Origin: an uncultured Treponema sp.
GTDB taxonomy: Bacteria; Spirochaetota; Spirochaetia; Treponematales; Treponemataceae
Direction: 5' to 3'
Assembly: GCF_946187725.1 (NCBI RefSeq)
Contig: NZ_CAMHSK010000001.1
Coordinates: 1 to 64,000, forward strand
DNA: 64,000 nucleotides
A program made the position numbers and the translations under genes. Below the pieces are notes generated by a model. It ran no database searches. It was not told where the DNA came from and was given only the letters and a program-made list of their open reading frames with translations. How positions within the stretch are numbered: the first letter of the stretch is position 1; every line of letters begins with the position of its first letter. Below are positions 7,163-16,482 of the stretch, piece by piece.

Positions 7163-8557
7163 ATGACCACATCCCCAATCCTTGAGAAAGCAGAGCGAAT
7201 CCGTGATGTTATTCGCTACATTAAGCGATTTAAAAACGCGGCGGTTGTCATTCATATTGACGATGAAATCATTGACTCTCCGCTGTTCGTTAGTCATATC
7301 CGTGACATTGCTTTGATTCATCAGGCAGGTCTTCGTGTGATTATCGTGCCTGGTGCCAGAAAAAAGATTGATGCAGTGCTTACTCAGAATCATATTTCCT
7401 GGACTTATCAGAATGGCTGTCGTATAACACCTGGCGAAGCAATTCCTTTAATCCGTAATGCAGCTTTTGAAGTCGCGAACGGTGTTATGACGAGTCTTGC
7501 GGGTGAAAATCTTACGGCTGTTATTGGAAACTGGGTTCGTGCACGCGGAAAAGGTGTTCTTTCTGGTGTTGATTTTGGAACTGCTGGTGAAATCGATAAG
7601 CTTGATGACAGTACAATCAACACGATTCTGGACAGTGGCTTTATTCCGATTTTCCCCTGCATCGGCTGGAGTTTGAACGGAAAGCCTTACAACATTTCTT
7701 CGGCACAACTTGCTTCTCAGATTGCGACTCATTTAAAGGCTGACAAGCTTTTCTTTCTGTTGCCAGATGCCGAACTTTCACAGAAATATTTTGAGATTCC
7801 AAAAGAGCAGGGGCTTTCTCCAGAAGGTTGTATTCCTGCGATGAATCTCGAAGAACTTGATGAATTCTTGAAGATTAATGAGTGCGGTGAATCTGTTCAT
7901 GACGATGAGAAAAATCTTCTGTCTGATAAAATCCTTTCCTTACTGAATCTTGCAAAAAAGGCTGTAAAATCAGGGGTTACGCGTGTTCATATTCTGAATG
8001 GTTCTCTTGAAGGTTCTTTGCCTTGTGAGATTTTCAGTGATTTGGGTTCTGGAACCATGATTTATGCTTCTAATTACGGCAAATTCCGTGCTATGAGGCG
8101 TGAAGATATTTCTGCGGTTCTTTCACTCATACGCCCCTTCGTTAACCGGGAGATTTTGCTTCCTCGTTCGGAACAGCAGATGGAAGCAGAATATAATGAT
8201 TTCATTGTGTATGAGCTTGACGGTGCGATTCGTGCTTGTGCGGCTCTTCACATTTATGACCGCTCGCAGGCGGAAATTGCGGCTGTCGCAGTTGATGAAA
8301 ATTGCAGTCACATTGGAATCGGGCCTAAAATGATGGAATATCTTGTCGAAAAGGCCAAAATGGTTTCAATTGAAAGCGTTTTCATTCTTACGACGCAGAC
8401 GGCTGATTGGTTCGAAAAGCAGGGTTTTGTTCCTGATGATATTTCGTCATTGCCGCAAAAACGGCGTGAAACATGGAATCCAAATCGTGGTTCAAAACTA
8501 TTCAGACTGAAGCTTAACAGTTCTGGAAATCAGTCTTTGAAACCACATCATTTTTAG
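7163..8557 (+). CDS. argA: amino-acid N-acetyltransferase (N-acetylglutamate synthase)
   Basis: This enzyme transfers acetyl from acetyl-CoA to glutamate, the first step of arginine biosynthesis. Residues 1-300 form an amino-acid-kinase-like domain that opens with a FKNAAVVIHIDDEI strand, with IVPGARKKIDAVL near residue 65. Residues 310-450 are a GNAT acetyltransferase domain (AEIAAVAVDENCSHIGIGPK is the acetyl-CoA loop). The 464-residue length and two-domain order fit classical ArgA, not ArgB. The kinase-like domain normally binds arginine for feedback control. The start has no ribosome-binding site but a TACAAT box 6 bases ahead. Confidence 0.93.
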   Translation: MTTSPILEKAERIRDVIRYIKRFKNAAVVIHIDDEIIDSPLFVSHIRDIALIHQAGLRVIIVPGARKKIDAVLTQNHISWTYQNGCRITPGEAIPLIRNAAFEVANGVMTSLAGENLTAVIGNWVRARGKGVLSGVDFGTAGEIDKLDDSTINTILDSGFIPIFPCIGWSLNGKPYNISSAQLASQIATHLKADKLFFLLPDAELSQKYFEIPKEQGLSPEGCIPAMNLEELDEFLKINECGESVHDDEKNLLSDKILSLLNLAKKAVKSGVTRVHILNGSLEGSLPCEIFSDLGSGTMIYASNYGKFRAMRREDISAVLSLIRPFVNREILLPRSEQQMEAEYNDFIVYELDGAIRACAALHIYDRSQAEIAAVAVDENCSHIGIGPKMMEYLVEKAKMVSIESVFILTTQTADWFEKQGFVPDDISSLPQKRRETWNPNRGSKLFRLKLNSSGNQSLKPHHF

Positions 8558-8593
8558 GCGAAATTTGTGATGTTCAATGACGGCGAGATTTGT

Positions 8594-8599
8594 TATAAT
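8594..8599 (+). promoter_or_regulatory. extended -10 box of the FMN oxidase-like gene (leaderless layout)
   Basis: TGT-TATAAT is followed by 6 bases and then an in-frame GTG at 8606. This decides the start over the ATG codons at 8567 and 8570, which lie upstream of the promoter. Confidence 0.6.
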
Positions 8600-8605
8600 A
8601 ATTCA

Positions 8606-9535
8606 GTGACTGAAAATAAGTTCAAGTGCAATTTCTGCAAGGTCTGTAACGGGAAAGGTTGTATCTCTCAGCTACCCGGAATGGGCGGTGTATATAAAAA
8701 CGAGAATTTCATAAAAAACTGCTCAGCCTGGGAAAAGGTACGGAATAAAAATATCGAAAAAATCAAACGATTTCTCGAATTGGAGCCGGAATTTCGTGTT
8801 CCATCTATAAGCATTGCCCCTATGACTGGTGCGGTTGAAAACATCGGTTTTGCACATGAATCTGATTTTTATGATGCGATTATACAGGCAATGCACAGGG
8901 TTGGAGTTGGCTTGAGCATAGGAGACGGCTACCCTGATGAAAAGCTGCGTTTTGGAATTGAAGCTCTTCAAAAAATCAAAATTGAAGCTCCGGATGCACG
9001 CACTTCTGTTTTTATAAAGCCATACACTAACGAAAAGATTATTGAACGCTTTGAATGGGCGAAAGATTGTGTAAAAGTTACTGGAATAGATATCGATTCA
9101 TACAATATTTTGACGATGCGAAATCTCGCAAAACTTGAAAAAAAGTCTGTCGCACAGTTGCTTGAAATCAAAAATCATATAAAGATGCCGTTTGCTATAA
9201 AGGGCATTTTTCTCAAAGAAGACCTTGAGCTTTTAAAAGAAGTCAAACCTGACATTGCTTATATTTCAAATCATGGTGGCAGGGTTGAAACTCGAAAGGG
9301 AAGTACTGCGGAATTTTTTGCAACTTACGGCGATGAAATCAAAAAATATTGCGGTGAACTCTGGATTGATGGAGGAATCCGCACTTCGCAGGATGTAGCG
9401 ACTGCAATGACTTTAGGTGCGGATTGTGTTCTTGTAGGCCGCCCCTTTGCTTCCGCCTTGTGTCATGGTGGAGCAGAGGAGCTTTGCGGTAAAGTTCTTG
9501 AATTGAGCCTTTTGAAATACGGTTTTTATTCGTAA
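8606..9535 (+). CDS. alpha-hydroxy-acid oxidizing protein (FMN barrel) with N-terminal Cys cluster
   Basis: A 309-residue TIM-barrel flavoprotein. The C-terminal half carries the FMN-family signatures: AYISNHGGR, ELWIDGGIRTSQDVATAM and LGADCVLVGRPFA. The first 25 residues carry CNFCKVCNGKGC (C-x2-C-x2-C-x4-C), a ferredoxin-like pattern that could hold an Fe-S cluster. Close relatives are annotated as alpha-hydroxy-acid oxidizing proteins, but the substrate is unknown and an isopentenyl-diphosphate isomerase-like role cannot be excluded. I use GTG 8606, since the longer frame starts before the promoter. The 3' end overlaps sppA on the other strand by 10 bases. Confidence 0.78.
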   Translation: MTENKFKCNFCKVCNGKGCISQLPGMGGVYKNENFIKNCSAWEKVRNKNIEKIKRFLELEPEFRVPSISIAPMTGAVENIGFAHESDFYDAIIQAMHRVGVGLSIGDGYPDEKLRFGIEALQKIKIEAPDARTSVFIKPYTNEKIIERFEWAKDCVKVTGIDIDSYNILTMRNLAKLEKKSVAQLLEIKNHIKMPFAIKGIFLKEDLELLKEVKPDIAYISNHGGRVETRKGSTAEFFATYGDEIKKYCGELWIDGGIRTSQDVATAMTLGADCVLVGRPFASALCHGGAEELCGKVLELSLLKYGFYS

Positions 9536-10605
9536 AGATAAAGGCATTTGCTGGAAGTGTTTCCCAAAAGCCCGTAAATACTTGCTTCTGGATTTTTGAT
9601 GAGACTAGAAGCCTCTGAAAAAAGTGAAATCCAGTTTTCGCCGTAGCGATATTTGTATTCAACGAAATTGATTTGCTCATCTTTTGCGTTTTCGTCTTTT
9701 TCAGACAGATAAGTCTTTATGTCAGATTTTGCGTCTTCAAGCGAGCAAACTTTGTCTACGAGACCGTTCTTGTGTGCCTGATTTGCCGTGTAAATTCTTC
9801 CGTCTGCAAGTTTTTTTACATCAGAAATGTTCATTTTGCGTGAATCGGCAACAATTTCCGTGAACTGCTCATAAGCTTCATCTGCGATTGACTGCAGGAT
9901 TGAACGCTGTTCTTCGGTCAGAACGGAATTGTAATTTCCCATGTTTTTGTTTTTTCCGGCCGTGATTGTGGTCATTTTGATTCCAAGCTTGTCGAGAAGG
10001 GCAGTTGCATCAATGCTCTGACCAGCGATTACGCCGATTGAACCTGTGAGGGTATTTCTGTTCGCGTAGATGTAATCTGCACCACATGCGATGTAATATC
10101 CGCCGCTAGCAGCCAGTGAGCCAAAGTAAGCGAAAACTGGTCTGCCGGTAGCTTTTTTGTAATCCATGAGGGCGAGATATGCTTCGTCTGATTCGTAAAC
10201 TGTGCCTCCAGGAGAATCGATGTTTACAAGAATTCCCCGGTTTTTGCTGTCATTTTTTGCGCGTTTGATTTGTTTTAAAAGCCATTTCTGATTGTAAGTT
10301 TTGTTTTCTGCGGAAATAACGCCGGAAATGTAAATTACTGAAATGTACGGTTTGTTGGTGTTTTTGGGTGCTTCATCAAAATCTTTGCCTAATTTAAGTG
10401 ATAAGATTTTGCTGAGAGTGTCGGAGCTTTCATCGTCAAAATCCTCATCAAAGTCTTCTTCGAAATCTTCGTTCTGATTTGTGCTGGAAATTTTGAAGGA
10501 GAAAGTGCCTTTGTCGCTGAGTTTTGAAATGATTGACTTGGCACCAAGAATCATTGAAATCGCCGCAATGATGATTAAGATTATCAATCCCTTTTTGTGT
10601 TTCAT
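9526..10605 (-). CDS. sppA: signal peptide peptidase SppA (S49 family)
   Basis: A membrane-anchored serine-lysine protease that degrades cleaved signal peptides. One N-terminal transmembrane helix (about 5-24) is followed by an acidic, Asp/Glu/Phe-rich linker (residues 47-60) and the ClpP-like S49 domain: VNIDSPGGTVYESDEAY, then FGSLAASGGYYIACGADYIY with the catalytic Ser, then TGSIGVIAG. The ADGRIYTANQAHKNGLVD block is typical of the family. At 359 residues it is the short, single-domain SppA form. An AGGAC site precedes ATG 10605. It is followed on the same strand by no gene and converges on the FMN protein gene. Confidence 0.88.
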   Translation of the reverse strand: MKHKKGLIILIIIAAISMILGAKSIISKLSDKGTFSFKISSTNQNEDFEEDFDEDFDDESSDTLSKILSLKLGKDFDEAPKNTNKPYISVIYISGVISAENKTYNQKWLLKQIKRAKNDSKNRGILVNIDSPGGTVYESDEAYLALMDYKKATGRPVFAYFGSLAASGGYYIACGADYIYANRNTLTGSIGVIAGQSIDATALLDKLGIKMTTITAGKNKNMGNYNSVLTEEQRSILQSIADEAYEQFTEIVADSRKMNISDVKKLADGRIYTANQAHKNGLVDKVCSLEDAKSDIKTYLSEKDENAKDEQINFVEYKYRYGENWISLFSEASSLIKNPEASIYGLLGNTSSKCLYLYE

Positions 10606-10624
10606 TTTACTGTCCTATTCAAAA

Positions 10625-11269
10625 TTATTCAAAATCTGAAGGTGAAAGCCTGTTCTGTGCGAAAGCCATTCGTTTTAAATCATAATACGCATAGGTTTTT
10701 GCCATTGTCATGTACGGATAAAGCCAAATGAACCCGATTCCGCAGGCAATCAAGCTTAATATCATCCAGCCCAAGAAGCTCAAATCCATGACGAAAAGAT
10801 CGGCTTTGTGACCGCTTGTTAAAATCTTGCTGATGTCCATTGCCTTTATCGCACTGATTTTTGGATTTTCGGCCATAACAAAGAACATCATTGAATAACT
10901 GTAAGATTTTACAACTCCGGGAATAAAGAAAAGAAGTGACCAGAGAAAAACCCACAGGAAATTCCAAAGACTGCCCAAAAGCGCGTTGAGCCAGTGTTCT
11001 TCGAGTCCCTGAAGGAAAGTGTTGAAAGAAATGTTTTCGTAAGGCTCAGAGGCTCTGCCACCCAAAGACATTGAAATGGAAATCATTTTCATGAAAGTGA
11101 AGATGATGCCGACACTCATAATTCCACCCACGCACATGCTGACCGGGAAGCCGCCTAAATTTGAAAGGCACGAAAGGACAAGATAAACCAATGCGATAAT
11201 GCATGGAACGCTCCAGTTTGAGTGAAGTGTGTTTAATGCCGCTGTTTTATATTTTACTCTGTCAAACAT
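10625..11269 (-). CDS. DUF975 family integral membrane protein
   Basis: A 214-residue protein with about five hydrophobic segments, opening MFDRVKYKTAALNTLHSNW. The central SYSMMFFVMAENPKISAIKAM block and the SFLGWMILSLIACGIGFIWL helix are characteristic of DUF975, a family of unknown function in Gram-positive and spirochaete membranes. ATG 11269 follows CAGGAG. The gene ends 19 bases before sppA starts, so the two are probably co-transcribed. Confidence 0.8.
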   Translation of the reverse strand: MFDRVKYKTAALNTLHSNWSVPCIIALVYLVLSCLSNLGGFPVSMCVGGIMSVGIIFTFMKMISISMSLGGRASEPYENISFNTFLQGLEEHWLNALLGSLWNFLWVFLWSLLFFIPGVVKSYSYSMMFFVMAENPKISAIKAMDISKILTSGHKADLFVMDLSFLGWMILSLIACGIGFIWLYPYMTMAKTYAYYDLKRMAFAQNRLSPSDFE

Positions 11270-11353
11270 AAAAAACTCCTGTAAAAGTCTTATGATAATA
11301 TCACTATTCCTTAAAAGATAATAGCTTAGGAAAGAGTGATTTATTATTTGTTT

Positions 11354-14300
11354 TTAAGATTTCAATTTTTCTTGCATGGTTTCAATTTCCTGCAAGGTAA
11401 GGAATCCTCCGGCTGTAAAATAATCAGTGAGCGATTTTTGCAAATCTGGAATGTCTTCGATAAATTCAACATTCAGGAGATGAATTATTGAATATTGAAC
11501 AGCTCCAGGCCCCCTGTATTCGTAGATTCCCATGTTAACTGAATCGCAGTAATCAGCCTCAATTTCTGCCCAGGACGCACCGCATAAGCCGGAAAGCACC
11601 GCACAGACAACACCAGTTCTGTCTGTTCCGATTGCACAGTGAATCTGATAGGGACCTTCGGTTTTATTGATGAACTGAACGATTTTCTTTATTCCTTCGG
11701 CAAATTTTTTGCTCGAAGAATTTTCATAACACTCACTGTAACTGCAATCCGTTATGTAAAGAACTGCATCATTATCGATGATTGACTGATAATATTCAGG
11801 CATTCCGTAAGTCGTGTTTTTTTGACATGAATCCGACAGGTTGATATCTGCCTTGATTCCTGCTGTTTCTGAAAGTTTTGCCACATATTCCATTCGCTTT
11901 TGGCTTGTATCTGAAACTGTTTTTTTGTCTTCATCATTGTATGGATGGAAAGAGCGGAAAAGATTTGTGGTTCCGGGAACAAGCCTGAAATTAGCAATCT
12001 GCTTTTGTCCTTCTTCGCTGTCGAGGTCAAAATCTGAAAGAGTCTTGCATTTTTTGGCTGCAGAGAGTCTTTCCGTAATGAATTGTTCGTTTTGTGTTGA
12101 ATAAATCAGCACAAGGAATTTCTCACCTTTATCAGTTCCGTTGAATTTCTGATAAATATATCCGTCGGGCACGAAATCTGGCGGCGGAATAATCTTACCA
12201 TCTACCTTGAAATTATACGAAGGCTGACCGGATTGGTTTGTCTGCTGAACATCACCATATTGGACTGAGCAGTACCAGAATCCTTTTGGGTTTCGTGTCA
12301 TCGTGTAGTGAGTACCTTTGTATTCGCCGTTGTGGTCGTTGATTCCCTTGTTGAAGTGAGCCTTTACGGAACGCGGTTTTGAGCCGAAAAGTTCTTCGCT
12401 AAATAGAACGACAAATCTTTTGTTTGCGCTGTCGTCAATGAAGCATTTTCGGAAATTTTCCTCAGTAATCTGAAGTTCATCAATCGGTGTCTGCCAGGAA
12501 GCAATTTTAGTGAGTGAAGCAAGTCCTGTGGAATAAACACAATAAACGCCCTTTGATTCCGGAATCATAGGTGTTAAACAGAATTTTTCTGAATCCTGCT
12601 CGGTTCCGTTTGTGATGAAAATTTCTGCGGAGAAAACATTCTTGAAGTCGTAAAGATAGAATTCTTTGAGAACTTCGCCGTCTCGTTGAGCCAGTGCTTC
12701 CTGCGGGGATTGAACTTTGATTTTTGTGATTATTTCGACTGGAACTTCTGTATCATGCAGCTTTTCTGCTTCGGGAACACTTTCGTCATATTTTAAATTT
12801 TTGTACTGAATAAACTTAAATTCTTTTCCAGAAGAGTATTTTTCTGAACGCATGATGATGGCGATTCCATCATGCTCAAGATGGCCCAAAACGCTTGTTT
12901 TTCCGCTTTCAACTTGAATTTCGTTTCTGTCAAGAATTTTTCCGTTTGAATCAGAAACTGACAGAATCCAGGTTCCCGGCGCAATGCCTTCAAGCACGAT
13001 TGAGCCTGAGGCATTCTGATTTGAGAGTTTTGATGACAGCGGATCATTTACGCTTACCGAAAAATTTTGACTGAGAAGATAGTCAAAAATGACCGCACCT
13101 GTTGAAAGCTTGTAATCGGCTTTTGTTGAGCTATAAGGGAAAGAAAAGCCTTGAAGCTCACCGATTAATTTTGAAGAATTGAACAGGCATGGTGGAAGTT
13201 CACTGTCGATTACGGCTCGAACCGTGTCCATTCGGCCGTCATTTTCAAGTTCTTCAAAGTTGAAGATATTTTTGACACCAAAAAGAACATCGCCAAAGGC
13301 CGTTGTGTTTTTGCTTACAAGAACCGAATTTTCTCTTCCCGCAATGATGTCAACGACAGCCCGCATTTGGAATACAGAAAGTTCTTTTTTAGTTTTATCG
13401 AATGCTTTTATTGTAACAATTCGGTCTCGGCCTGCGGGAACATTTTCAATTTTTATTTCGGTTGATTCCCTGAAGCGACTTGCAGGCAAGAAATTGATTT
13501 TTGGGCAATCATCGTCATTTATGTCATGACCGCTTATTATTATAGAATAGAACTGAATTTCTAAATCTTCGTTGTTCTTGAATCCGGACAGCGATGAGCG
13601 CGAAATTTTAAGGGAGCCGTGACCTGAATTTGAACTGGAAATGGTATTTCGGGCTTTTAAAGCAAGAGCTGCGAAAACCGCACCGATTACGGTTATTGCA
13701 ATTCCGGCAAGGAGCATTACTTCGATTCCAGCAGCGGAAATCAGGATTCCGCCAGCAAGACTTCCGGCAACAGAACCGATTGTTTGTGTACCGCTTAAAA
13801 AGGACTGGGCTGTTGTTTTGTCTTCGGAATTTACGGCTTCTTCTGCATAATAAACGGATGCGCTTGCATAAATTGCAAAGGAAATTGCCTGAGTCAGCTG
13901 CGTGATGAATAAAATCGGAATGTTGAGGGAAATTGCGTAACCTGTAGCTTTTATGATGAACGCAAGACCTGAAACAAGAAGAAGTTTTTTTGAGCTTATG
14001 TGCCTGTTTATTCGCGTGAAGCAGAACAACACTGGAAGCTCTACGACTGCGGAAATGGCAAGTGCGAATCCAAGTGTTTCTGAAGTGCCACCGGCTCGTC
14101 CACAAATCTGAATCAAAAATGTTGTCGCGAGATTGTGGAAAGTCATCTGAAGTATGCAGGAAATCCACATCAGCGTGAATGCAGGATATTTTTTTAGAAC
14201 CGAAAGAGGTGAGGCTGATGTTTTGGTTTGCGTTTCCGCGACAGGAGTTTCACCTTTTGGCATTGTGAGTATGACTGTTATGAGACAGAGTGATATTACA

Positions 14301-14791
14301 GCCGTACTAAGCGGAACGACAGAGCTTTCAAAAATCAGTGTGAGTTTTCCGAGAACAAGGGAAAGAAAGGCATAACTGAGCGAACCGATTCCCCGCGCGA
14401 TACCGTAGTTGATTTTCTCGCTTTTGCTTTGACATATAAAACCCGCCCGGTTTACTAGTGGCAGTGTAGAATTGAGGAAAATCAGGGAAAGACCAAAAAA
14501 CACTCCCTGAATAAGCGTATGGTCAAAAATAACGAGAATCAATGAACAGAAAGCGAGTGCTAAAATCAGTATAAAAGAAAGACTTTTCCAGCCGCTGCGT
14601 CCCCGGTCCACAAGGCGACCAAAAATCGGCTGTGCAAATGCTCCAATCAAACCGAAGGTCGCCGTGATAATCCCGATTCCAGAGGCAGAAAAGCCTCGTG
14701 AAAGAAGGTAAAAAGTAATATAACCATAAGTGCTGCAAAAGAGCATCCAGAAGAAGCCCTGTAGAAAGCAGTATTTTACCATTGTTTTCAT
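11354..14791 (-). CDS. MFS transporter fused to beta-rich region, E-set-like domain and CX5R phosphatase
   Basis: This is a single 1145-residue frame. Residues 1-380 are a 12-helix MFS carrier (PIFGRLVDRGRSGWKS is the helix 2-3 loop). Residues 385-760 are Ser/Asn-rich and strand-rich, like exported Treponema lipoproteins. Residues 775-905 align with the E-set/CBM48-like region of the protein at 51147 but lack its sugar-binding Trp residues. Residues 915-1145 are a tyrosine/dual-specificity-type phosphatase with HCAIGTDRTG (Cys1052, Arg1058). If the carrier has 12 helices, everything after it would be cytoplasmic, which suits a phosphatase but not the lipoprotein-like middle. A deletion-born fusion is possible. 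It ends near a stretch followed by a DUF975 gene; the GGDEF gene lies 9 bases upstream. Confidence 0.8.
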   Translation of the reverse strand: MKTMVKYCFLQGFFWMLFCSTYGYITFYLLSRGFSASGIGIITATFGLIGAFAQPIFGRLVDRGRSGWKSLSFILILALAFCSLILVIFDHTLIQGVFFGLSLIFLNSTLPLVNRAGFICQSKSEKINYGIARGIGSLSYAFLSLVLGKLTLIFESSVVPLSTAVISLCLITVILTMPKGETPVAETQTKTSASPLSVLKKYPAFTLMWISCILQMTFHNLATTFLIQICGRAGGTSETLGFALAISAVVELPVLFCFTRINRHISSKKLLLVSGLAFIIKATGYAISLNIPILFITQLTQAISFAIYASASVYYAEEAVNSEDKTTAQSFLSGTQTIGSVAGSLAGGILISAAGIEVMLLAGIAITVIGAVFAALALKARNTISSSNSGHGSLKISRSSLSGFKNNEDLEIQFYSIIISGHDINDDDCPKINFLPASRFRESTEIKIENVPAGRDRIVTIKAFDKTKKELSVFQMRAVVDIIAGRENSVLVSKNTTAFGDVLFGVKNIFNFEELENDGRMDTVRAVIDSELPPCLFNSSKLIGELQGFSFPYSSTKADYKLSTGAVIFDYLLSQNFSVSVNDPLSSKLSNQNASGSIVLEGIAPGTWILSVSDSNGKILDRNEIQVESGKTSVLGHLEHDGIAIIMRSEKYSSGKEFKFIQYKNLKYDESVPEAEKLHDTEVPVEIITKIKVQSPQEALAQRDGEVLKEFYLYDFKNVFSAEIFITNGTEQDSEKFCLTPMIPESKGVYCVYSTGLASLTKIASWQTPIDELQITEENFRKCFIDDSANKRFVVLFSEELFGSKPRSVKAHFNKGINDHNGEYKGTHYTMTRNPKGFWYCSVQYGDVQQTNQSGQPSYNFKVDGKIIPPPDFVPDGYIYQKFNGTDKGEKFLVLIYSTQNEQFITERLSAAKKCKTLSDFDLDSEEGQKQIANFRLVPGTTNLFRSFHPYNDEDKKTVSDTSQKRMEYVAKLSETAGIKADINLSDSCQKNTTYGMPEYYQSIIDNDAVLYITDCSYSECYENSSSKKFAEGIKKIVQFINKTEGPYQIHCAIGTDRTGVVCAVLSGLCGASWAEIEADYCDSVNMGIYEYRGPGAVQYSIIHLLNVEFIEDIPDLQKSLTDYFTAGGFLTLQEIETMQEKLKS

Positions 14792-14800
14792 AGTTTGCCT

Positions 14801-16369
14801 TTATTCTTCCCGAACAGCCTTCATTGCTTTTTTGTTAGTATACATCTCTTTGTCTGCTCGTTTAAATATATTATCGTAGGAGCAGTCGATTTCTTTATTG
14901 AAGATAGCATAACCGATTGCGGCTGAAGTTCTTTCCCAATATTCAAGTTCCGTATTGTCCTGAAGTTCTTTGATTTTCGCCTTGAATTTATTGGTAAGGT
15001 CTTCGACATTTGCCAAATCTTCGCCTTTTAAGATGACTACAAATTCATCGCCACCGATTCGGAAGACAGGAGAGTGGTTGAATATGTTGCAGAGGATTTT
15101 ACAAACAGAGACGATTGCGATGTTTCCTTTAGCATGGCCGTAAGTGTCATTGATTCGTTTGAGGAAATTCAAGTCAACCATGGCAACACCAATGTCTGTA
15201 AGGCCACAAGACATTTCCCATTCGATTTTTTGAACTTCTTTGTCGTATGATGTTTTGTTGCGGATTCCAGTGAGGGAGTCTTTTGTGGCAAGTTCGCTCA
15301 GCTCCATTGCCTTTTGCCTTGTGCTTTGCAAGTCCATTGCTGTACGAGACAGGCTCTTCATATAACGGTCAAGCTCATAAATCATTTCGGTGAATTTCCC
15401 GATGATTGAGGAAATTTCATCTTTGTTGGTGATTTCCAGCGTAAGATTCTCTGCGATTTCAGTCTTCTTTGTCTTTGAATATTCTTCGATGAAATCACGG
15501 ATTTTCATGAGTTTTCTGATGTATTTAGAGCGGATTAATAATAGAAGGAAAAACATGAAGAGATTCAGGACCACGCCAATCATGAGCATCTGCTGAATCG
15601 TGGCATAAAGAATTCCCTTGTGGACTTTGGCAATCTCAACTTCAACACCGATGGCACCTAGCTTTTCTCCGTTTATTATGACCGGTGAATAGAAAGCATA
15701 AGTTTTTCCGTATTCATTGTCAAAAGAATCGTAACCTTTGGGGCGTTTACCTGAGAGCCATGCTTCAAATTCTTTTTGGTGTTCTTCGCGCTTATGAGTT
15801 ACGGTAATTCCAAGCTCAATGTATTTTTTTTCATCAACGATTCTTTCATCACGCATGGCATCAAGGGCGTACATTATGTCCAGTGAATCTTCTTCAGCTG
15901 ATGGAAATGGAATAATGTATTCGACATAAATAAGGTTGAATCGCTGGCGTGATTTTTCAAATTTATCCAGATAATACTCATGCTTGTAAATGGCATAGGC
16001 TGTTTTGACTTCTTCTGCAAGCTCTTCAAAAGCGATGGTTTGTCCCAAAACTTTTCCAGGATGATTCTTTGCAAAAAGCGTCTCATATCTGGCTTTGCTG
16101 ACAGGAATGTCCTGGGCTGTAAAACTGTGAGGAACTAAAAGTTCTTTGTAGTGTTCAAGAAAATATTTCTGATACCAGATGAATTCATCGCCGTCAGTAA
16201 CAAGCAGGTCATCAAGATAAGATGCCACATACTGAATGCTTTCTTCGCGTTGTGTTTTGTAAAGTTTGGTCTGATTGATGTAGGATAGAAGTGAACTAAT
16301 GATAAGCGTCAGAAGAGTGAATGCCGCAAACATAAGCGTGAATTTGAAAGTGAGAGAGCGATTCTTCAT
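14801..16369 (-). CDS. membrane-bound diguanylate cyclase (GGDEF)
   Basis: A 522-residue sensor enzyme predicted to make cyclic di-GMP from GTP. It has a transmembrane helix at 9-31, a periplasmic sensing region of about 230 residues, a second helix near 262-285, a HAMP-like linker and a C-terminal GGDEF domain. The signature is intact (FRIGGDEFVVIL) and the substrate-binding MVDLNFLKRINDTYGHAKG is normal. No RxxD inhibitory site is visible before the signature. It is the active-looking member of a tandem pair with the gene at 16470, and it ends 9 bases before the MFS-phosphatase gene. Confidence 0.88.
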   Translation of the reverse strand: MKNRSLTFKFTLMFAAFTLLTLIISSLLSYINQTKLYKTQREESIQYVASYLDDLLVTDGDEFIWYQKYFLEHYKELLVPHSFTAQDIPVSKARYETLFAKNHPGKVLGQTIAFEELAEEVKTAYAIYKHEYYLDKFEKSRQRFNLIYVEYIIPFPSAEEDSLDIMYALDAMRDERIVDEKKYIELGITVTHKREEHQKEFEAWLSGKRPKGYDSFDNEYGKTYAFYSPVIINGEKLGAIGVEVEIAKVHKGILYATIQQMLMIGVVLNLFMFFLLLLIRSKYIRKLMKIRDFIEEYSKTKKTEIAENLTLEITNKDEISSIIGKFTEMIYELDRYMKSLSRTAMDLQSTRQKAMELSELATKDSLTGIRNKTSYDKEVQKIEWEMSCGLTDIGVAMVDLNFLKRINDTYGHAKGNIAIVSVCKILCNIFNHSPVFRIGGDEFVVILKGEDLANVEDLTNKFKAKIKELQDNTELEYWERTSAAIGYAIFNKEIDCSYDNIFKRADKEMYTNKKAMKAVREE

Positions 16370-16446
16370 AGTTGTACCCCTGTTTACATGGAATCTCTTT
16401 AAACCATTATAATTGAGGTTTTTAAGAAAATCAAAAAAATTAGGGG

Positions 16447-16482
16447 GTAGTGATTAACACTTACCTTGATTAATCGGCACTC
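16447..16482. repeat. palindromic repeat, family 2, copy 1
   Basis: GTAGTGATTAACACTTACC...GATTAATCGGCACT shares the pattern GTGxTGATTA-CACTT-N-GATTAAxCxGCAC with copies at 27398, 30703 and 34682. It overlaps the last codons of the degenerate GGDEF gene, whose stop codon lies inside the repeat. Confidence 0.5.

Noticed and set aside
7163-8557. Calling the gene argB (acetylglutamate kinase)
   Set aside because: The kinase-like domain is followed by a full GNAT acetyltransferase domain, which is the ArgA layout.
13608-14168. 186-residue frame within the MFS-phosphatase gene
   Set aside because: It is a frame-shifted reading of membrane-coding sequence, full of Arg, Cys and Asn, with no start signal.
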